Shown here one piece after another: positions 53,923 through 63,751 of a DNA stretch of 64,000 nt. The DNA is taken from the NCBI RefSeq assembly GCF_009720745.1, contig NZ_WNKX01000013.1:1-64000 (forward strand), written 5' to 3'. A program made the position numbers and the translations under genes. The first letter of the stretch is position 1. Every line of letters starts with the position of its first letter. The notes under the pieces are model-generated. The model saw only the letters and a program-made list of their open reading frames with translations, was not told the DNA's origin and searched no databases. This DNA is from Massilia eburnea. GTDB lineage: Bacteria > Pseudomonadota > Gammaproteobacteria > Burkholderiales > Burkholderiaceae_D.

Positions 53923-54954
53923 ATGTACGTAGTCCGTCCGGTTGAAACCGCCGACATAGCCGCCCTCGAATCACTGGCTGCGGTCAGCATGCCGGGTGTT
54001 CATACCCTGCCGAAGACGCGCGAAAAGATCGAGCAGGCAGTCGAGCGTTCCATCGCTTCCTTCTCCGCCCACGTCGACATTCCAAGCGAAGAGTCGTACA
54101 TGTTCGTGATGGAATCGCTGGCCGATAAGAAGATCGCCGGCACCGCCGCCATCCACGCCTCCGCAGGCTCGAACGGCACCTACTTCTCCTTCCGTAACGA
54201 CGTTATCCAGCAAGTCTCGCGTGACCTGAACATCAGCCACAGCGTGCACGCGCTGACGCTGTGCTCCGAGCTGACCGCCTACTCGCAGCTGTCCGGCTTC
54301 TACGTCGACGCCAGCGTGGCGCAGCGCCCGGAAGCGGCCTTGCTGTCGCGCTCCCGCCTGCTGTACGCCGTGCAGGCGCCGCACCGTTTCGGCGACCGCT
54401 TCTTCGTGCCGCTGGCCGGCCTGACCGACGACAACGGCGGCTCGCCGTTCTGGGACGCGCTGGGCCGCAAGTTCTTCAAGATGGACTTCCTGGACGCCGA
54501 GCGCGTGATCGGCGGCGCGCGTAACCGCACCCTGATCGTGGAACTGATGCCGCACTATCCGGTGTATGTGCCGCTGCTGCCGGGCGATGCGCAAGCGGTG
54601 ATGGGCCAGATCCACCCAAGCGGCGAGCTGGCCTTCAACCTGCTGACTTCCGAAGGTTTCGAGGCCGACGAGTACATCGACATTTTCGACGGCGGCCCGA
54701 TCCTGCAAGCGCACAAGCATGCACTGCGTACCTTCACCACTTCGCTGCCGCGCCGCGTGGCCAGCGCCAATGGCACGCAAGCCAGCGACGCCGTGGCCAC
54801 CTATGCCGTGTCCACCGGCGCAGACCAGCGCTTCCGTGCGGTGACGATCAGCTGCGCGCCGCTGGAAAATACCGATACCGTTTGCCTGTCCAGGGAAGCC
54901 CAGGAAATCCTGCGCGTGGAAGAAGGCGACACCGTGACCTGCGTCCGCATTTAA
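53923..54954 (+). CDS. astA: Arginine N-succinyltransferase, alpha subunit (AruF)
   Basis: 343 residues, opening MYVVRPVETADIAALESLA, with the family blocks HALTLCSELTAYSQLSGFYV, RSRLLYAVQAPHRF and GRKFFKMDFLDAERV. It joins succinyl-CoA to arginine, the first step of the AST pathway. The presence of two adjacent astA-type genes matches the pseudomonad heteromeric AruFG enzyme rather than the single-subunit enteric AstA. GAGGAG precedes the ATG. Confidence 0.95.
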   Translation: MYVVRPVETADIAALESLAAVSMPGVHTLPKTREKIEQAVERSIASFSAHVDIPSEESYMFVMESLADKKIAGTAAIHASAGSNGTYFSFRNDVIQQVSRDLNISHSVHALTLCSELTAYSQLSGFYVDASVAQRPEAALLSRSRLLYAVQAPHRFGDRFFVPLAGLTDDNGGSPFWDALGRKFFKMDFLDAERVIGGARNRTLIVELMPHYPVYVPLLPGDAQAVMGQIHPSGELAFNLLTSEGFEADEYIDIFDGGPILQAHKHALRTFTTSLPRRVASANGTQASDAVATYAVSTGADQRFRAVTISCAPLENTDTVCLSREAQEILRVEEGDTVTCVRI

Positions 54955-54968
54955 GAACGAGAAAACCT

Positions 54969-56021
54969 ATGCTAGTTGTACGCGCCATTAAAGCGAATGA
55001 CCTGGACGGACTGTTCAACCTGGCCAGCCAGGTCGGCACCGGCATGACCACGCTCAAGCCGGACATGAAGATGATGGGCGACCGCGTCGCAGTGGCGGTG
55101 GCTTCCTTCGCCGAAACCATCCCGCCGGAAGAACGCGACTACATGTTCGTGATGGAAGACACCGATACCGGCCGCCTGGCCGGCGTGTGCGCCATCAAGG
55201 GCGCGGTCGGCCTGACCGAGCCTTTCTACAACTACCGAATCGGCACCCTGGTGCACTCCAGCCGCGAGCTGAATGTGTTCACCCGCATGGACACGCTGTA
55301 CCTGTCGAACGACCTGACCGGCTGCTCCGAATTGTGCTCGCTGTTCCTGCACCCGGACTACCGCCAGGGCAATAACGGCAAGCTGCTGTCGAAGAGCCGC
55401 TTCCTGTTCATCGCCCAGTTCCCGCACCTGTTCGAGCAGAAGATCATCGCCGAAATGCGCGGCTACCAGGCGGAGGACGGCAGCTCTCCGTTCTACGAAG
55501 GCCTGGGCCGCTACTTCTTCAAGATGGATTTCCACCACGTCGACGACCTGACCGCGCTGGGCAAGAAGTCCTTCATCGCCGAACTGATGCCGCGCCAGCC
55601 GCTGTACGTCGACTACCTGCCGAAAGACGCGCAGGAAGCGATCGGCAAGGTGCACCAGGCCACCGCGCCAGCGCGCCGCCTGCTGGAGCAGGAAGGCCTG
55701 CACTACGAGGGCTACGTCGACATCTTCGACGCCGGCCCCGTGCTGCAGGCGCGCGTGAGCGAGCTGCGCGCCATGCGCGACAGCGAACTGGCCACCGTGG
55801 AGCGCGATACCGATACGGCGCACGCCTGCGCGCTGCACACCACCGAACCATACCTGGTGTCGAACACGGTCATGCAGGACTTCCGCATGATCCTGACCGA
55901 CGCCAATCCATCCGACGGCAGCATTGACCTGTCGAAGGAAGAACAAGCGCTGCTGCACTGCCACCCGGGCGAAACCGTGCGCACCCTGTCTCTCAACGTG
56001 AGGAAGAACCAGAATGTCTGA
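54969..56021 (+). CDS. astA: Arginine N-succinyltransferase, beta subunit (AruG)
   Basis: 350 residues from the ATG at 54969 (MLVVRAIKANDLDGLFNLA), 14 bases after the alpha gene. It is homologous to the preceding gene along its length (LTGCSELCSLFLHPDYRQGN, GRYFFKMDFHHVDDL). It forms the second subunit of the succinyltransferase. Its last 8 bases overlap astD. Confidence 0.95.
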   Translation: MLVVRAIKANDLDGLFNLASQVGTGMTTLKPDMKMMGDRVAVAVASFAETIPPEERDYMFVMEDTDTGRLAGVCAIKGAVGLTEPFYNYRIGTLVHSSRELNVFTRMDTLYLSNDLTGCSELCSLFLHPDYRQGNNGKLLSKSRFLFIAQFPHLFEQKIIAEMRGYQAEDGSSPFYEGLGRYFFKMDFHHVDDLTALGKKSFIAELMPRQPLYVDYLPKDAQEAIGKVHQATAPARRLLEQEGLHYEGYVDIFDAGPVLQARVSELRAMRDSELATVERDTDTAHACALHTTEPYLVSNTVMQDFRMILTDANPSDGSIDLSKEEQALLHCHPGETVRTLSLNVRKNQNV

Positions 56022-57483
56022 ACTGAGCAATTTCATCAACGGCCAATGGAAATCCGGCCACGGCGAGACCATCAAGACCACCAACCCGGCCACCGGCAAG
56101 CATCTCTACGCGTCGCAGGAATCGACCGCTGACGACGTAGCCGAAGCTGCGCAGGCCGCGCGCGCTGCTTTCGAAGCCTGGGCCTACCGCCCGCTGGAAG
56201 AGCGCATCGCCATCGTCACCAGGTTCCGCGACCTACTGAAGGAAAACGCGGAAGACCTGGCGCAAACCATTTCCGAGGAAGTCGGCAAGCCGCTGTGGGA
56301 AGCGCGCACCGAAGTGACCACCATGGCGAACAAGGTGGACATCTCGATCACCTCCTACGGCAACCGTACCGGTGAAAGCCGCAACAAGGTTGCCGACGGC
56401 GAAGCGGTATTGCGCCATCGCCCGCACGGCGTGTTCGGCGTGTTCGGTCCTTACAACTTCCCTGGCCACCTGCCGAACGGCCATATCGTGCCGGCGCTGA
56501 TCGCCGGTAACACCGTGGTGTTCAAGCCGAGCGAATACGCGCCACGCACCGCCATCAAGACCGTGGCCCTGTGGGAAAAGGCAGGCGTGCCGGCAGGCGT
56601 GATCAACCTGGTCAACGGCGGCCGCGAAACCGGCATTGCGCTGGGCCAGAATCAGGAAATCGACGGCGTGCTGTTCACCGGCTCCAGCCAGACCGGCGCA
56701 GCGCTGCACAAGCAGTTCGGCGGCCAGCCAGGCAAGCTGCTGGCGCTGGAAATGGGCGGCAATAACCCGCTGATCGTGTGGAATCCGACCGATATCGATG
56801 CTGCCGTGTTCATGGCGATTTCGTCTTCCTTCATCTCTGCCGGCCAGCGCTGCACCTGCGCGCGCCGAGTGATCGTGCAGAAGGGCGAGCAGGGCGACGC
56901 CTTCGTCAAGCGTTTCGTGGAAGTGGCCTCGAAGCTTGGCGTAGGCGCACCGGCTGCCGAACCGGCTCCGTTCATGGGCCCCGTGGTTTCCGCTGCCGTG
57001 GCGGAAAAGCTGGTGCAGGCGCAGGCCGATATGGTTGCGAAAGGCGGCAAGATGCTGCTGGAAATGCGCCAGCTGGAACCGGGTACCGGCTTCGTCTCCG
57101 CCGGCATCGTGGATACCACCGACGCCAAGGGCATTCCTGACGAAGAATGGTTCGGCCCACTGGCCCAGATCATCCGCGTCGACGACTTCGACGCAGCGAT
57201 CCGCGCCGCCAACAACACCGGCTACGGCCTGGCAGCGGCCTTGCTGTCGACCGACGAGTCGCTGTGGCAGAAATTCCAGCTGCGCGCCCGCGCAGGCATC
57301 GTCAACTGGAACCGCCCGACCACCGGCGCGGCCAGTTCCGCACCGTTCGGCGGCGTCGGCAAGTCCGGCAACCATCGTCCAAGCGCATACTATGCGGCGG
57401 ACTACTGCGCCTACCCGGTCGCTTCGATCGAAAACGGCGCCCTTGAAATGCCTGCCAAGCTGTCGCCTGGCATGAACTTCTGA
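56014..57483 (+). CDS. astD: Succinylglutamate semialdehyde dehydrogenase
   Basis: 489 residues, aldehyde dehydrogenase superfamily. [15 protein letters not shown] is the cofactor-binding region, LEMGGNNP holds the general-base Glu, and [10 protein letters not shown] holds the catalytic Cys. It oxidises N-succinylglutamate semialdehyde to N-succinylglutamate with NAD. It overlaps the upstream subunit gene by 8 bp and lies 8 bases before astB. Confidence 0.96.
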   Translation: MSELSNFINGQWKSGHGETIKTTNPATGKHLYASQESTADDVAEAAQAARAAFEAWAYRPLEERIAIVTRFRDLLKENAEDLAQTISEEVGKPLWEARTEVTTMANKVDISITSYGNRTGESRNKVADGEAVLRHRPHGVFGVFGPYNFPGHLPNGHIVPALIAGNTVVFKPSEYAPRTAIKTVALWEKAGVPAGVINLVNGGRETGIALGQNQEIDGVLFTGSSQTGAALHKQFGGQPGKLLALEMGGNNPLIVWNPTDIDAAVFMAISSSFISAGQRCTCARRVIVQKGEQGDAFVKRFVEVASKLGVGAPAAEPAPFMGPVVSAAVAEKLVQAQADMVAKGGKMLLEMRQLEPGTGFVSAGIVDTTDAKGIPDEEWFGPLAQIIRVDDFDAAIRAANNTGYGLAAALLSTDESLWQKFQLRARAGIVNWNRPTTGAASSAPFGGVGKSGNHRPSAYYAADYCAYPVASIENGALEMPAKLSPGMNF

Positions 57484-57491
57484 GGATGACC

Positions 57492-58832
57492 ATGCGCCCT
57501 GCACGCGAATACAACTTTGATGGACTGGTTGGGCCGTCGCACAACTATGCCGGCCTGTCGTTCGGTAACGTCGCCTCCTTCAACAACGTCAAGAGCGCTT
57601 CCAATCCGAAGCAGGCCGCCCTGCAGGGCCTGGCCAAGATGCGCGAACTCGCCAGGCGCGGCTTCGCGCAGGCGCTGCTGCCGCCGCAGGACCGCCCGAA
57701 CTTCCGCCTGCTGCGCAGCCTGGGCTACACCGGCTCCGACGCGGACGTGATTACCAAGGTTTACAACGATTCGCCGGTGATCCTGGCTTGCGCGTATTCG
57801 GCTTCTCCGATGTGGACTGCCAATGCCGCCACCGTCAGCCCGTCGGCTGATACGTCGGATGGCCGCGTGCACTTCACCGCTGCAAACCTGAACAACAAAC
57901 TGCACCGCGCTTTCGAACATGTGCAGTCGGCGCGCGCCCTGCGCGCCATCTTCAAGGACCCGCGCTTCTTCGCGGTGCACGATGCGCTGCCAGGCACGCC
58001 GGCATTTGGCGATGAAGGTGCGGCCAACCATACCCGCCTGTGCGACCAGCACGGCAATCCTGCCGTGGAACTGTTTGTATACGGCCGCGTCGAGTTCGAT
58101 CCTTCCGCTCCGGCGCCGAAGAAATTCCCGGCCCGTCATACGCTGGAAGCTTCGCAAGCCGTGGCGCGCCTGCATGGCCTGGACCCTGCGCGCTGCGTCT
58201 TCGTGCAGCAGAATCCGGACGTGATCGACCAGGGCGTGTTCCACAACGACGTGATCGCGGTAGGCAACGGTAATGTGCTGTTCTATCACGAGCAGGCGTT
58301 TGCCGATGAACAGGCGGCGCTGGCTGCGATCCGCTCCGCCATGAAGGGCGTGGGCGCGGAGCTGGTGGCGATCCGTGTGCCGACCGCGCAAGTATCGGTG
58401 GCGGATGCTGTTTCGTCCTACTTGTTCAACACGCAGCTGCTGTCCAAGCCGGACGGCAAGATGGCGCTGGTGACGCCGCATGAGTGCCAGGAGATTCCGG
58501 CCGTTGCAGCTTTCCTCGAGAAGCTGGTGGCTTCCGGCGGCCCGGTGAATGAGCTGATTCATTTCGACCTGCGCCAGTCGATGCGTAACGGCGGCGGGCC
58601 GGCTTGCCTGCGCCTGCGCGTGGCGCTGACGGATGAAGAAGCGGCGGCCATGCACCAGGGTGTGGTGATGACCGAAACGCTGTACCATAGCCTGGTCGCG
58701 TGGGTGGAGAAACACTACCGCGACCATCTGGAACCGAAAGATTTGGCAGATCCGCAATTGGCTGTTGAAGTGCATACCGCATTGAAAGAGCTGGAACAGA
58801 TCCTTGGCCTACCAGGCCTGTACGATCTGTAA
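57492..58832 (+). CDS. astB: N-succinylarginine dihydrolase
   Basis: 446 residues, nearly the length of E. coli AstB. I choose the ATG at 57492 because GAGG (57482-57485) has normal spacing to it and none to the ATG at 57486. The opening [20 protein letters not shown] and the C-terminal [14 protein letters not shown] (catalytic Cys) are diagnostic. It splits succinylarginine into succinylornithine, CO2 and two ammonia. Its stop touches a palindromic element. Confidence 0.96.
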   Translation: MRPAREYNFDGLVGPSHNYAGLSFGNVASFNNVKSASNPKQAALQGLAKMRELARRGFAQALLPPQDRPNFRLLRSLGYTGSDADVITKVYNDSPVILACAYSASPMWTANAATVSPSADTSDGRVHFTAANLNNKLHRAFEHVQSARALRAIFKDPRFFAVHDALPGTPAFGDEGAANHTRLCDQHGNPAVELFVYGRVEFDPSAPAPKKFPARHTLEASQAVARLHGLDPARCVFVQQNPDVIDQGVFHNDVIAVGNGNVLFYHEQAFADEQAALAAIRSAMKGVGAELVAIRVPTAQVSVADAVSSYLFNTQLLSKPDGKMALVTPHECQEIPAVAAFLEKLVASGGPVNELIHFDLRQSMRNGGGPACLRLRVALTDEEAAAMHQGVVMTETLYHSLVAWVEKHYRDHLEPKDLADPQLAVEVHTALKELEQILGLPGLYDL

Positions 58833-58885
58833 AACCCGGTAAACCTGGGTACGGCCCAAGGGTCGGACCCAGGTTTACCGGGTTT
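58832..58885. repeat. Intergenic palindromic element, family B copy 3 (compact)
   Basis: AAACCCGGTAAACCTGGGT (58832-58850) is perfectly complementary to ACCCAGGTTTACCGGGTTT (58867-58885), with a 16-base spacer. The first base is the last base of the astB stop. The hairpin ends 30 bases before the Shine-Dalgarno of the glutamate dehydrogenase. Confidence 0.95.
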
Positions 58886-58924
58886 AAAGAAACAAAGATA
58901 CCCACAACGTATTTGGAGAAGCAG

Positions 58925-61900
58925 ATGAAACAAATGCCACAAGAGTTGCGCAAGCAAACGCTCGAACTGGTCAAAACCAGCGGCCCGATCGCGCAACTGA
59001 TCGAAGCCTGGCTCGGCTCCCTGGACGATGAAGACCTGGCCGACCTGTCCCCCGGCAGCCTGGCCCCGGTCCTTGTGGAAGGTTTCACCCAACTGGCCAA
59101 GCGCACCGGATCCGGCTGCCAGATCGCCAAGCTCCAATATGAAGAAGCGCGCGGCGGCCACGCCACCGCCTTGCTGATCGTCAACGACGACATGCCCTAC
59201 CTGGTTGACTCCATCGTGATCGCCATGCGCAAGCTGCGCGTCGGCTCCAACGGCGTGCTGAACGCCGTGCTGCCGGTCCGCCGCAGCGCCGATGGTTCGG
59301 TGGAGGCAGTCGGCCAGAAAGGCGACAAACTCGAATCCATGGTCCTTTGCCTGTTGTCCGAAAAACTGGAAGACGGCGCGCTGAAGGAACTGACCGACCG
59401 CATTGAAATGGTGGCGCGCGACGCCGCTGTTGTGAAGCGCGACCAGGCCGCAATGAAGGACCGTTTCACCGCCGTCGCCACCGAATCCGCCGCCCACGGC
59501 GAAGAAGGCGAGGAGGTGGCAGCCTTCCTGCAGTGGGCCCGCGACGAAGGCTTTGAAGTGCACGGCTACGCCTACTATCAGGTGAAGCCGGGCGCACGCG
59601 AACTGGAACGCGACATCCCAAGCCGAGTCGGCGTATTGCAGGACACCGCGCACCCGATCTACGGCACCTGCCTGGCCAACATCCCTGGCGACTTCGACAC
59701 CCTGTCCAAGCGTGCCCACACCCTGTCGATCGTCAAGGCCGACGTGGGCGGCACGCTGCACCGCGACCAGTCGCTGGACTTCATCGGCGTGCGCCACACC
59801 GACGGCAAGGGCGCCATCCTGGGCGAACACTGCTTCGTCGGCCTGTTCACCCGCGCCGCTAACCTGACCCCGCTGGCCCGCCTGCCGTTTGCGCGCGGCC
59901 GCATCGCGCAAGTGCTGAAGATTGCCGGCGTGCGCGAAACCGGCTTCCGCGCCGAGAAATTCATCGAGATCCTGGAATCGCTGCCGCGCACCGAAGCGCT
60001 GGAAGCGGAACCGGAATGGCTGGCCGAAGTGTGCGGCGCCGTGGTGTCGCTGTACAAGCAGCCGCGCGCCAAGGTGTTCGCCCGCCGCGACGTCTATGCG
60101 CGCCACCTGAACGTGCTGGTCTACCTGCCGCGCGAACGCTACTCGGCATCCGTGGCGCACGCGCTGGCGCGCGCCCTGCAGGACAGCTCCGGCGCCACCC
60201 ACGTCAGCTCGCAGACCCTGGTGTCGGACGGCCCGCTGGCCCGCCTCTACCTGATCGCCCACGCTGCGCGCTATCCACTGGACCTGGAAAGCGATATCCA
60301 GCGTCCGTTGCTGACGGTGCTGGACGGCTGGCATGACCGCTTCTCCGAACTGGCCGACAAGGTAGGCGAAGAGCCGCTGCGCAACAGCCTGCGCAAGCTG
60401 TGCTCCACGCTGCCGGTCGACTACGTCGCTGCGACCCCTCCAAACGTCGCTTTCCACGACCTGGACAAGATCCTGCGCAATGGCATGGGCGAGCGCGTTG
60501 CCGTGCGCGTCGAACTGCCGTCCGAAGGCAATCCATCGACCACGATCCGCCTGTACTCGGTTGACCGCGTGCCTGCGCTGTCCTCGATCCTGCCTGCTTT
60601 GCATAATGCCGGCGTGGCCATCGAGCGCGAATCCGCACACACGATCCGTACCAACGACGGCAAGAAGCACTACGTGACCAGCCTGGCCGTCGATGCGCAA
60701 AGCGCGCTGGAATTGTCGCGCCCTGGCGTGGTGGAAGTGGCGGAAGAACTGTTCAACGCCCTGTTCAACAACGAAGCCGAAGACGGCCGCCTGAATGGCC
60801 TGGTCGTCGAAGGCGGCCTGCGCCTGCGTGAAGTGCAGCTGGTGCGCGCGTACATGAGCTACTGGCGCCAGGCTGGCACCCAGTTCTCCGTGCGTTATAT
60901 CGCGGAAACCCTGCGCCGCCAGCCGGCCCTGGTGAAGGAACTGGTCGATGCCTGGAAAGAGCGTTTCGATCCAGCCCTGCCGGAAGCTACCCGCACCGCA
61001 GCGAAAGACAAGCTGCTGGCCATCAAAGGACGCCTGCCATCGATCAACCACGCCGACACCGAAGTGATCGTGGCTGCCATGATCGACCTGATGCTGGCCA
61101 CCCTGCGCACCAACTACTTCCAGAACGGCGGCCAGGGCGACAAGATCATCTTCAAGTTCGACACCAGCAACCTGCACCTGGTGCCGGAACCGCGGCCATT
61201 CCGCGAAATCTATGTATTCTCGCGCCGCTTCGAAGGCGTGCACCTGCGCGGCGGCCCTGTGGCGCGCGGCGGCCTGCGCTGGTCCGACCGTATGGAAGAC
61301 TACCGCACCGAGGTGCTGGGCCTGGTGAAGGCGCAGATGGTGAAGAACGCCGTGATCGTGCCAGCGGGTGCGAAGGGCGGTTTCGTCTGCAAGCAGATGC
61401 CGAAAGACGCGCCGCGCGACGTCGTGGCGGCGGAAGGCGAAGCAGTCTACCGCCTGTTCATCGCCAGCCTGCTGGAAATGACCGACAACCGCGTGCTGGG
61501 CAAGATCGTTCCGCCTGAAGACACCGTCCGCTACGACAACGACGACCCGTACCTGGTGGTGGCTGCGGACAAGGGCACCGCAACCTTCTCCGACATCGCC
61601 AACAGCATTGCCGTGAAGCGCGGCTTCTGGCTGGGTGACGCTTTCGCATCGGGCGGCTCCAACGGCTATGACCACAAAAAAATGGGCATTACCGCCAAGG
61701 GCGCGTTCGAAGCGGTCAAGCGCCACTTCTACGAGATGGGCCACGACATCAACAACCACCCGTTCACCGTGGTGGGCGTGGGCGATATGTCGGGCGACGT
61801 GTTCGGCAACGGCGTGCTGCTGTCGCACCAGATCAAGCTGCTGGCGGCCTTCGATCACCGCCATATCTTCCTGGATCCGAATCCCGATACCGCGAAATCC

Positions 61901-63625
61901 TTCGCCGAACGCCAGCGCATGTTCGCGCTGCCGCGCTCCTCGTGGGACGACTACAACAAGGACCTGATCTCGAAGGGCGGCGGCGTGTTCCCGCGTACCG
62001 CACGTTCCATCGAGCTGTCGCCGGAAATCCGCGCCGCACTGGATATCGAAGAAACCTTGCTGACGCCGGAAGAACTGATGCACCGCATCCTGCTGGCGCC
62101 TGTGGACCTGTTCTATAACGGCGGTATCGGTACCTACATCAAATCCTCGACCGAAACCCACGCGCAGGTGAAAGACCGCGCCAACGACAATATTCGCGTC
62201 AGCGGCAATGAGCTGCGCTGCAAGGTCGTGGCGGAAGGCGGCAACCTGGGGGCGACCCAGGCCGGCCGTATCGAATTCGCCCTGGCCGGCGGCCGCATCT
62301 TCACCGATGCGATCGACAACTCCGCCGGGGTGGATTGCTCCGACCACGAAGTGAACTGCAAGATGTGGCTGGACGTGGAAGTCAACGCCGGCCAGACCAC
62401 CGAGGCAGCGCGTAACCAGCTGCTGAACGACATGACCATGGAAGTGGAACGCCTGGTCCTGCGCGACAACATCCAGCAAACCCGTTTGCTGGTGCGCGAA
62501 TTCCAGGCCCAGTCCGAGGCGCATGTGCAGGACGGTTACGCCGACCTGATCGCCGACCTGGAAGAAGAGGGCGCGCTGTCGCGCGAACTGGAGCACCTGC
62601 CAAGCGTGGCCGAACTGGCGCGCCGCAAGGCCGATGGCCGCGGCCTGACGACGCCGGAACTGGCGGTGGTGATCGCCAACGTGAAGAACCGCTACAAGCG
62701 CCTGCTGTCGGCCATGCCGCTGACGGACGAAAGCTGGGCGGAGAAGGTGCTGCGTCCTTACTTCCCTGAGCAACTGGTGGCGACCCGCCCACCGCTGCAT
62801 CATCCGCTGTCCAACGCGATCCTGGCGACCGTGCTGGCGAATGAGGTGGTGAACCGTTGCGGTCCGCTGATGATCCGCGACCTGGCTGATGCCAACAACG
62901 TCAGCGAGCAGGATGTCATCCTGGCTTGGGGCCAGGCCTGGTCCGCGCTCGACCTGGCGCCGATCTTCGACACCCTGGACGCCGATGCGCTGAACGTGCC
63001 GCGCAACGTCGCGATGCGCGTCGATGCGCGTACCCGGGCCATGCTGAAGTCGGTGATGGAAGGCGTGCTGGCTGTGCCGAAAGACCAGCTGCGCGGCGCC
63101 GGCATCGCCGAGCTGACCAGGCTTTTCGCCGATCCTGCTACCGTGCGCAAGATGGCTGCCGATGTGCAGTCGGAAGCGGCAACCCACAGCGGCCTGCGTG
63201 CGGAATTCGTGCAGGCCTGGAATGCGGTCGACGCGCTGGAAGGCGTGGCGGCATTCGTGTTCGCGGCGCTGGCGGTCAAGCGTCCTGCGGGCATGGATCT
63301 GCCGGGCTTCCTGGCGGTGGGCATGGCGCTGCGTTCGGCGGCTGGCATCGATACGCTGGAACGCGGGCTCAAGCTTCCTGCAACGTCGAAGTCGCAGGAG
63401 CACCTGCGCAGCTACGCACAGCAGGCTTTGCGCCGTACGCAGCAGAAATTGCTGTCGCAGGTGCTGGCACGCGCTACCAACGGCCACGATGCAGTTGAGG
63501 CGGTCGAGCTGGTGACCTGCACGCTGGGCTTGTCGGGCTATGCGGCGTCGGCGGACCTGGAGCAGGCGATGCTCGACGTGTGGGCGTTGTCGGAGGCGGT
63601 GAACGCCGTTGGCCTGGCGGCCTGA
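58925..63625 (+). CDS. gdhB: NAD-specific glutamate dehydrogenase (large, GDH-180 type)
   Basis: 1566 residues from the ATG at 58925 behind GGAG. The central catalytic region shows GGPVARGGLRWSDRMEDYR, VKNAVIVPAGAKGGFV, VGVGDMSGDVFGNG and VAEGGNLGATQAGRIEFA. The long N-terminal ACT-like and C-terminal helical regions are those of the 180-kDa NAD-GDH class described in Pseudomonas and Streptomyces. It deaminates glutamate to 2-oxoglutarate and ammonia. It sits inside the AST cluster between astB and astE, so it takes the pathway's glutamate end product directly. Its TGA stop overlaps the next repeat. Confidence 0.96.
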   Translation: MKQMPQELRKQTLELVKTSGPIAQLIEAWLGSLDDEDLADLSPGSLAPVLVEGFTQLAKRTGSGCQIAKLQYEEARGGHATALLIVNDDMPYLVDSIVIAMRKLRVGSNGVLNAVLPVRRSADGSVEAVGQKGDKLESMVLCLLSEKLEDGALKELTDRIEMVARDAAVVKRDQAAMKDRFTAVATESAAHGEEGEEVAAFLQWARDEGFEVHGYAYYQVKPGARELERDIPSRVGVLQDTAHPIYGTCLANIPGDFDTLSKRAHTLSIVKADVGGTLHRDQSLDFIGVRHTDGKGAILGEHCFVGLFTRAANLTPLARLPFARGRIAQVLKIAGVRETGFRAEKFIEILESLPRTEALEAEPEWLAEVCGAVVSLYKQPRAKVFARRDVYARHLNVLVYLPRERYSASVAHALARALQDSSGATHVSSQTLVSDGPLARLYLIAHAARYPLDLESDIQRPLLTVLDGWHDRFSELADKVGEEPLRNSLRKLCSTLPVDYVAATPPNVAFHDLDKILRNGMGERVAVRVELPSEGNPSTTIRLYSVDRVPALSSILPALHNAGVAIERESAHTIRTNDGKKHYVTSLAVDAQSALELSRPGVVEVAEELFNALFNNEAEDGRLNGLVVEGGLRLREVQLVRAYMSYWRQAGTQFSVRYIAETLRRQPALVKELVDAWKERFDPALPEATRTAAKDKLLAIKGRLPSINHADTEVIVAAMIDLMLATLRTNYFQNGGQGDKIIFKFDTSNLHLVPEPRPFREIYVFSRRFEGVHLRGGPVARGGLRWSDRMEDYRTEVLGLVKAQMVKNAVIVPAGAKGGFVCKQMPKDAPRDVVAAEGEAVYRLFIASLLEMTDNRVLGKIVPPEDTVRYDNDDPYLVVAADKGTATFSDIANSIAVKRGFWLGDAFASGGSNGYDHKKMGITAKGAFEAVKRHFYEMGHDINNHPFTVVGVGDMSGDVFGNGVLLSHQIKLLAAFDHRHIFLDPNPDTAKSFAERQRMFALPRSSWDDYNKDLISKGGGVFPRTARSIELSPEIRAALDIEETLLTPEELMHRILLAPVDLFYNGGIGTYIKSSTETHAQVKDRANDNIRVSGNELRCKVVAEGGNLGATQAGRIEFALAGGRIFTDAIDNSAGVDCSDHEVNCKMWLDVEVNAGQTTEAARNQLLNDMTMEVERLVLRDNIQQTRLLVREFQAQSEAHVQDGYADLIADLEEEGALSRELEHLPSVAELARRKADGRGLTTPELAVVIANVKNRYKRLLSAMPLTDESWAEKVLRPYFPEQLVATRPPLHHPLSNAILATVLANEVVNRCGPLMIRDLADANNVSEQDVILAWGQAWSALDLAPIFDTLDADALNVPRNVAMRVDARTRAMLKSVMEGVLAVPKDQLRGAGIAELTRLFADPATVRKMAADVQSEAATHSGLRAEFVQAWNAVDALEGVAAFVFAALAVKRPAGMDLPGFLAVGMALRSAAGIDTLERGLKLPATSKSQEHLRSYAQQALRRTQQKLLSQVLARATNGHDAVEAVELVTCTLGLSGYAASADLEQAMLDVWALSEAVNAVGLAA

Positions 63626-63721
63626 CCCGGTAAACCAGGGTCTGACCCAAGGGTCAGACCCATCCACCGCCCCCTGTGCTGACTGGGTCAGACCCTAGGG
63701 CCTGACCCAGGTTTACCGGGT
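63625..63721. repeat. Intergenic palindromic element, family B copy 4 (full, bipartite)
   Basis: It starts at the last base of the dehydrogenase stop (TGACCCGGTAAACC). GGGTCTGACCC (63638-63648) pairs with GGGTCAGACCC (63651-63661); GGGTCAGACCC (63685-63695) faces GGGCCTGACCC (63698-63708); the end ACCCAGGTTTACCGGGT mirrors the beginning. It is the same two-unit design as at 53798. Confidence 0.93.
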
Positions 63722-63751
63722 TTGGCGGAGCAAAAAGTAACAGCAACAAGC

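Noticed and set aside
58715..63667. 1650-codon open frame antisense to the glutamate dehydrogenase
   Set aside because: Its residues are His/Gln/Val/Arg-rich with no domain, and it mirrors a fully recognisable dehydrogenase. Long antisense frames are expected in GC-rich DNA with this codon use.
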